Origin: an uncultured Bacilli bacterium
GTDB lineage: Bacteria; Bacillota_I; Bacilli_A; RFN20; CAG-826
Direction of reading: 5' to 3'
DNA: 64,000 bases
Assembly: GCA_944363525.1 (NCBI GenBank)
Contig: CALVUF010000007.1
Span: forward strand, 34,176 to 98,175
A program made the position numbers and the translations under genes. The notes beneath the pieces are model-generated. The model searched no databases. It was not told where the DNA came from and worked only from the letters and a program-made list of their open reading frames with translations. Below are positions 60,750 through 64,000 of this stretch, piece by piece; the first letter of the stretch is position 1, and each line of letters begins with the position of its first letter.

Positions 60750-60793
60750 ACTTGTCCACTTGAAAAAGATTACTTGTACACTGCTTGTCCACT
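60750..60793. repeat. 44-bp flanking repeat, promoter-side copy
   Basis: Same orientation as the copy at 59264-59307, one mismatch in 44 (TTGTACACT in place of the middle TTGTCCACT). Confidence 0.95.
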
Positions 60794-60958
60794 TGGCGGT
60801 GGTCAAGTTGTTTGTCTAGGCAAGAAAGCATGTTGGTAGCAACGTTTCGGCCTTAGCAAAAAGGTTTAATCACACTCTTTAGCCTTTGATTTTATCCTTC
60901 ACTCAAATACATTAGATTTAATCGGCCCAATTCAAAAAGATACAACAAATGATTTTTG

Positions 60959-60987
60959 TTGAATTAATACGCGCATACGCGGATAAT
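60959..60987 (+). promoter_or_regulatory. Promoter of rplM-rpsI
   Basis: TTGAAT (60959-60964), 17-bp spacer with ACGCG repeated, GATAAT (60982-60987). An inverted repeat CAACAAA/TTTGTTG (60943-60961) touches the -35. The leader is about 80 nt, long enough for an autoregulatory structure, but I cannot fold a known L13 leader from it. Confidence 0.6.
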
Positions 60988-61073
60988 ACTAGCCGGCACT
61001 ACTTTGAACGAGTAAACCCCGGTAAAGTTGAATGTTCGAAAAAAGTCGCTAACTACGACAGAAGGAGAAACAA

Positions 61074-61517
61074 ATGCAGCGTCAAACCACGATGGCCAAG
61101 ACTAGCGAAGTGAAACGCAACTGGTACCTAGTCGATGCCACTGACATCCCGCTTGGCCGCCTCGCTTCTAAGATCGCGGTCATCCTCATGGGCAAGGATA
61201 AGCCCACCTACACCCCGCACGTCGACTGTGGGGACAACATCGTCGTCATCAATGCTGGCAAGGTCAAACTCACTGGCAACGATCCCGAGCACAAGAAGAA
61301 CTACTACAATGTCTCTGGCTACAACGGCGGTCTCCGGACCCGGTCGGCCGGCGTCATGCTCAAGGAATACCCGGTCGAACTCATCGAACGCTCGGTCTGG
61401 GGCATGCTTCCGAAGGGCCCGCTCGGACGGAAGATGATCAAGAAGCTTCACGTCTACGCCGATGACAAGCATGAGCAATCGGCTCAGAACCCGGTCGTCC
61501 TCGACCTTAGCAAGTAA
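61074..61517 (+). CDS. rplM: Ribosomal protein L13
   Basis: Large-subunit ribosomal protein. It has the pattern [37 protein letters not shown], the [19 protein letters not shown] segment and [21 protein letters not shown]. 147 aa, with an AGAAGGAG site 7 nt upstream. A Met seven residues in (MAKTSEV) could also start but has no ribosome site. First gene of the two-gene rplM-rpsI operon. Confidence 0.97.
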   Translation: MQRQTTMAKTSEVKRNWYLVDATDIPLGRLASKIAVILMGKDKPTYTPHVDCGDNIVVINAGKVKLTGNDPEHKKNYYNVSGYNGGLRTRSAGVMLKEYPVELIERSVWGMLPKGPLGRKMIKKLHVYADDKHEQSAQNPVVLDLSK

Positions 61518-61528
61518 GGAGAAAACAG

Positions 61529-61918
61529 ATGGCTGAAAACAAATATTACGGAACCGGCCGCCGCAAATCGGCCGTGGCCCGCGTCTACGTCAGCGCTGGC
61601 AAGGGCAAGATTACCATCAACGGCAAAGACGTTAACGAATACATGCCGTTCCCGACCCTCGTCCTCAACCTCAAGCAGCCGCTCGCGCTCGTTAATGGGG
61701 AAGCCCGTTACGACGTCGAAGCGACCGTCGCCGGTGGGGGATTCACCGGGCAGGCCGAAGCGGTCCGCCTTGGCATCGCCCGCGCCCTCCTCGAAGCTGG
61801 CGAAGACCGGAAGACCCTCAAGGTCGCCGGCATGCTCACCCGCAACGCGAAGAGCAAAGAACGGAAGAAATACGGTCTTAAAGGCGCTCGTCGCGCTCCG
61901 CAGTTCTCCAAGCGTTAA
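61529..61918 (+). CDS. rpsI: Ribosomal protein S9
   Basis: Small-subunit ribosomal protein whose C-terminal tail reaches the P site. It has [19 protein letters not shown] near the start, [20 protein letters not shown], and the ending [17 protein letters not shown]. 129 aa. Strong AAGGAG site, 11 bp after rplM. Confidence 0.98.
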   Translation: MAENKYYGTGRRKSAVARVYVSAGKGKITINGKDVNEYMPFPTLVLNLKQPLALVNGEARYDVEATVAGGGFTGQAEAVRLGIARALLEAGEDRKTLKVAGMLTRNAKSKERKKYGLKGARRAPQFSKR

Positions 61919-61939
61919 TCCGCTTTATCCGGAACTCTC

Positions 61940-61971
61940 AACCTCCCTTGGCTTGGCCGGGGAGGTTTTTT
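61940..61971 (+). terminator. Rho-independent terminator after rpsI
   Basis: AACCTCCC pairs with GGGAGGTT across an 11-12-nt loop, followed by a T run. It ends just before the convergent hipT stop at 61976. Confidence 0.85.
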
Positions 61972-61975
61972 GGTT

Positions 61976-62911
61976 TCAGAATTCGAACTGGCTGATCCTT
62001 GTCTTTATCAGCTTTTCGAACGCGGCTTTCCCCTGATTGCTAAGCGGCGAATCCTCGATTGTCTTTGAAGCGGCCTTCAATCTATCGACCATTTGTTTAA
62101 CCAAGTTGTCACTTAAACCTTTGCCGAGGCCGATATATTCCCCAAAAGCCCGGAAATCACCAGGCCGAAGATTGGTGTTTTTGCCGTTTAAGGTCAAGGC
62201 CATTTCCTTTTGCTTAGCGATTATCTCGGCGGGCAAGAGGTCATAAAAGGGGGCTAAGACGTAATGGTTGTTTGTTCTGACCAAAGAGAAGTTCTTTAAG
62301 TGCATATCGGTGTTGCCGACCATATAGGAGAACAAGATAACGAGGAAATAACGGATCGCGGCGATTTGCCCCTGCTCACTATATTTGTCGATGACCCGGC
62401 GGAATGCCCCTTCGTAGGAACCTTGGTATTTGTATTCGGTTGGGAAGAGGGATAACTGGCAGAAATCCTCCATGGCGAGCTTTTTGGCTCCATTGCGATC
62501 GATCCGTTGGCAAAGGTAGGTTAGTTCGCCGGGCTTGATTTGGACTAAGCCGTGTGGGACGACGGGCAATCCGCATTCCTCGGCCAATAACATCGTCGTC
62601 TGCTCGTATTCGGGCAATTCGGAATAGGAAGGCGACTGGGGTTTGACGATATAGCCGGGCATGGCGGAAGTCAGGGTGAATCGCGTTTTGTTTCCTTTGT
62701 CCCCTAAGCCGGCGGAGAATTTCGGCTGAATGCCGCTTAAGGAATGGCTTTGGGACAGGAAGAAGGCGATGAGCTCATCGATTTCTTTGTTCAGAAGAGA
62801 GAAATCGGGAAAAACGGCGGTATGGAAAAAGCGCTTGATGCAGGCCGGATGCCAGCCGCCTTGGTCCCGGCCTTCAATCGGTTTGCCGCAGCAAAGGCAT
62901 GTCCTACTCAT
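61976..62911 (-). CDS. hipT: HipT-like serine/threonine kinase toxin
   Basis: Toxin of a tripartite HipBST system. An N-terminal four-Cys/His zinc-ribbon-like segment (CLCCG ... GGWHPAC) precedes the kinase. The Gly-rich loop HSLSGIQPKFSAG places serines at 57 and 59, the same numbers as the autophosphorylated serines reported for Escherichia coli HipT. Catalytic loop GNTDMHLKN (Asp202) and APFYDLL (Asp224) are intact. 311 aa. The E. coli enzyme phosphorylates tryptophanyl-tRNA synthetase; the target here is not known. It overlaps hipS by 8 bases. Confidence 0.88.
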   Translation of the reverse strand: MSRTCLCCGKPIEGRDQGGWHPACIKRFFHTAVFPDFSLLNKEIDELIAFFLSQSHSLSGIQPKFSAGLGDKGNKTRFTLTSAMPGYIVKPQSPSYSELPEYEQTTMLLAEECGLPVVPHGLVQIKPGELTYLCQRIDRNGAKKLAMEDFCQLSLFPTEYKYQGSYEGAFRRVIDKYSEQGQIAAIRYFLVILFSYMVGNTDMHLKNFSLVRTNNHYVLAPFYDLLPAEIIAKQKEMALTLNGKNTNLRPGDFRAFGEYIGLGKGLSDNLVKQMVDRLKAASKTIEDSPLSNQGKAAFEKLIKTRISQFEF

Positions 62912-63230
62912 CTTTGACCTCGATTACCGATACATTGCCGATGGCGTCTTTTCCGAATCGCAGCAAGAGGCCCATCCGGTCTAAAGGGCTCAATCCCCAT
63001 TTCCTGGTGGCGATTTCCAATAAGTAACCCTCCGGTATCAAGCCATCGAAGAAGGGGAAGAGGTAGGTCGACTCGTATTTATCTTTCGATAATGGCAGGG
63101 TCAGGCTGACTGGCTGGGCGGCGGGGCTAGAACGGTACCCCTCATCATAAACAAAGACGAAGCCGTCCTCCCCTTGAATCAGTTTGCCGGCCTTTTCATC
63201 ATCGACGTAGACCCAAGCTTCCCTATTCAT
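62904..63230 (-). CDS. hipS: HipS-like protein (HipA N-terminal domain)
   Basis: Stand-alone equivalent of the HipA N-subdomain-1, which in HipBST systems acts as the antitoxin. It shows WVYVDDEKAGKLIQ, SLTLPLSKDKYES, FFDGLIPEGYLLEIA and the end LLLRFGKDAIGNVSVIE. 108 aa, as usual. It overlaps hipB by 8 and hipT by 8 bases, keeping the three products linked. Confidence 0.88.
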   Translation of the reverse strand: MNREAWVYVDDEKAGKLIQGEDGFVFVYDEGYRSSPAAQPVSLTLPLSKDKYESTYLFPFFDGLIPEGYLLEIATRKWGLSPLDRMGLLLRFGKDAIGNVSVIEVKDE

Positions 63231-63429
63231 TCTTCATCTCCACCGGGCCGAGTCGATAGCCAAAGACCCGCAGGACATCATTGACCTTATCGAGGCGGAG
63301 GCTGCTTTTCCCGTTTTCGAGCTGGCTGATGAATTTCATGCTGACGTTGGCGTATAAGGCAAGGTCTTCCTGCTTAATGCCATTTTCCTTTCGCATATCA
63401 GCGATGAATTTCCCGAGTTCTTTGCTCAT
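63223..63429 (-). CDS. hipB: HipB-like XRE family repressor
   Basis: A 68-residue Cro/C1-type HTH protein (GIKQEDLALYANVSMKFISQLENGKSS then LRLDKVNDVLRVFG). First gene of hipB-hipS-hipT. Expected to bind operators upstream and repress the operon with the kinase. Two identical operator-like sites lie at 63436 and 63487. No strong ribosome site; AGGT is close to the ATG. Confidence 0.88.
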   Translation of the reverse strand: MSKELGKFIADMRKENGIKQEDLALYANVSMKFISQLENGKSSLRLDKVNDVLRVFGYRLGPVEMKNE

Positions 63430-63435
63430 AATATT

Positions 63436-63496
63436 ACCTATCGGTTATATATAAGCATAATTTCTAATCAATGTGAAGTTTTTATAACCTATCGGT
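63436..63496. promoter_or_regulatory. Two HipB operator-like sites
   Basis: ACCTATCGGT at 63436-63445 and 63487-63496, each inside a near-symmetric TAACC-N4-GGTTA or variant. The starts are 51 bp apart, about five helical turns, so dimers would lie on the same face. They flank the A/T-rich hipB promoter region. Confidence 0.75.
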
Positions 63497-63536
63497 AATA
63501 TATATACGAAATTTCGAGTTTTGATCGTCCGTGTTC

Positions 63537-63863
63537 CTAATCGAGCCAAGCCAACTCTGGTTCGACTTCCCAGAAAGTCTTCCCGTCCCAAATTGGGGAT
63601 TTGAGGAACTTTTCCCTGAGGGCCTCCTCGTTCTCATCGACTAGAAACTGTTGACTGAAATCTGCCAGATCACCGGTCTCATCAAGGATGTCTTCGTAGT
63701 ACTTGTCATCTATGTTCTTCGCTCGCCACTTCATAATGCGGAGGTGCATCTCTTCCTTGTCGTTCCAGCTGTCAAGAAAATGGATGTAGCCGTGGTAATA
63801 GATGGTGGCGTCTTGATTCCACCAGCCGGTGTCGAGGAATTGGTTGAGGTCGGCGTTAATCAT
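63537..63863 (-). CDS. Hypothetical protein, 108 aa
   Basis: A soluble, acidic, Trp-rich protein (DTGWWNQDATIYYHGYIHFL, MKWRAKNIDD, FLKSPIWDGKTFWEVE). I do not recognise a family. No ribosome site is visible before the ATG and the -10 position is unclear. Its composition is strongly protein-like and the frame is uninterrupted. It is followed towards the window end (63864-64000) by A/T-rich DNA in which I see no feature. Confidence 0.6.
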   Translation of the reverse strand: MINADLNQFLDTGWWNQDATIYYHGYIHFLDSWNDKEEMHLRIMKWRAKNIDDKYYEDILDETGDLADFSQQFLVDENEEALREKFLKSPIWDGKTFWEVEPELAWLD

Positions 63864-64000
63864 AAGCCGAGTCTTAGTTTAGCACGCTCCCATACCAGAA
63901 TGGTTTTTATCTAATGCCGGTATATGCACTAGTAAACGTTTTGTAGACACCTAATTTATAAGTTTCAGTTCCTTCTTGACTTTTGCCTCCTTGATTATCT

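Noticed and set aside
60988..61073. L13 leader riboregulator before rplM
   Set aside because: A leader of suitable length exists, but I could not recognise the known structure by eye; left as a possibility within the promoter note.

Overview
The window is a chromosomal segment of a low-to-mid GC, Gram-positive-type bacterium that reads the standard code (TGA ends many genes and TGG encodes Trp). Supporting signs are the ecfA1-ecfA2-ecfT-truA block, rplM-rpsI, smpB, LicC/LicD phosphocholine genes typical of teichoic-acid or capsule decoration, many lipoproteins with a Cys lipobox, InlB-type repeats, and no outer-membrane or LPS-core genes. The most economical guess is an uncultured gut or rumen member of the Bacilli/Erysipelotrichia side of the Firmicutes. 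The exact taxon cannot be fixed from the sequence alone.

Layout. 1-26000: surface polysaccharide locus. It holds a LicC nucleotidyltransferase (cut by the window edge), two LicD proteins, five glycosyltransferases, a Wzy-like polymerase, the capE-capF-capG set for UDP-L-FucNAc, a Wzx flippase, an initiating sugar-phosphate transferase and a UDP-glucose dehydrogenase. A 1929-codon DUF4011-type helicase/nuclease sits inside the locus, and gpmA and a cation efflux pump lie among its last genes. 26000-32400: accessory region with an AAA-ATPase-like/PD-(D/E)XK protein, a DUF4143 ATPase, an HTH/nucleotidyltransferase pair and an AlbA_2/HATPase gene, separated by repeat-rich DNA. 32400-41000: four secreted lipoproteins, three of them tandem M6-type metalloproteases, running straight into smpB, a divergent folC and small genes. 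40900-46300: a nonsense-interrupted small gene, a lipoprotein, an alpha-glucosidase, a broken HipA-like gene and a Nudix hydrolase. 46300-51100: dCMP deaminase, ECF transporter module, truA and a PHP phosphatase in one overlapping operon. 51100-61900: a second DUF4143 ATPase, two very large paralogous lipoproteins, yebC, a second AlbA_2 gene, then rplM-rpsI. 61976-63500: a tripartite hipB-hipS-hipT toxin-antitoxin locus with two operator-like sites.

Two patterns cut across the annotation. First, at least ten genes have a -10 hexamer ending exactly 6 nt before the start codon, and two more have it 7 nt before. This predicts leaderless mRNAs at many transcript heads, whereas genes inside operons have Shine-Dalgarno sites. 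Second, accessory single-gene units (AlbA_2 x2, DUF4143 ATPase x2, AAA-ATPase-like, broken HipA) each carry a private set of short iterated repeats whose spacing is close to whole helical turns. For both AlbA_2 genes the same repeat occurs at the promoter and again beyond the stop codon, in the same orientation. These self-flanked units are my best candidate for an undescribed system.
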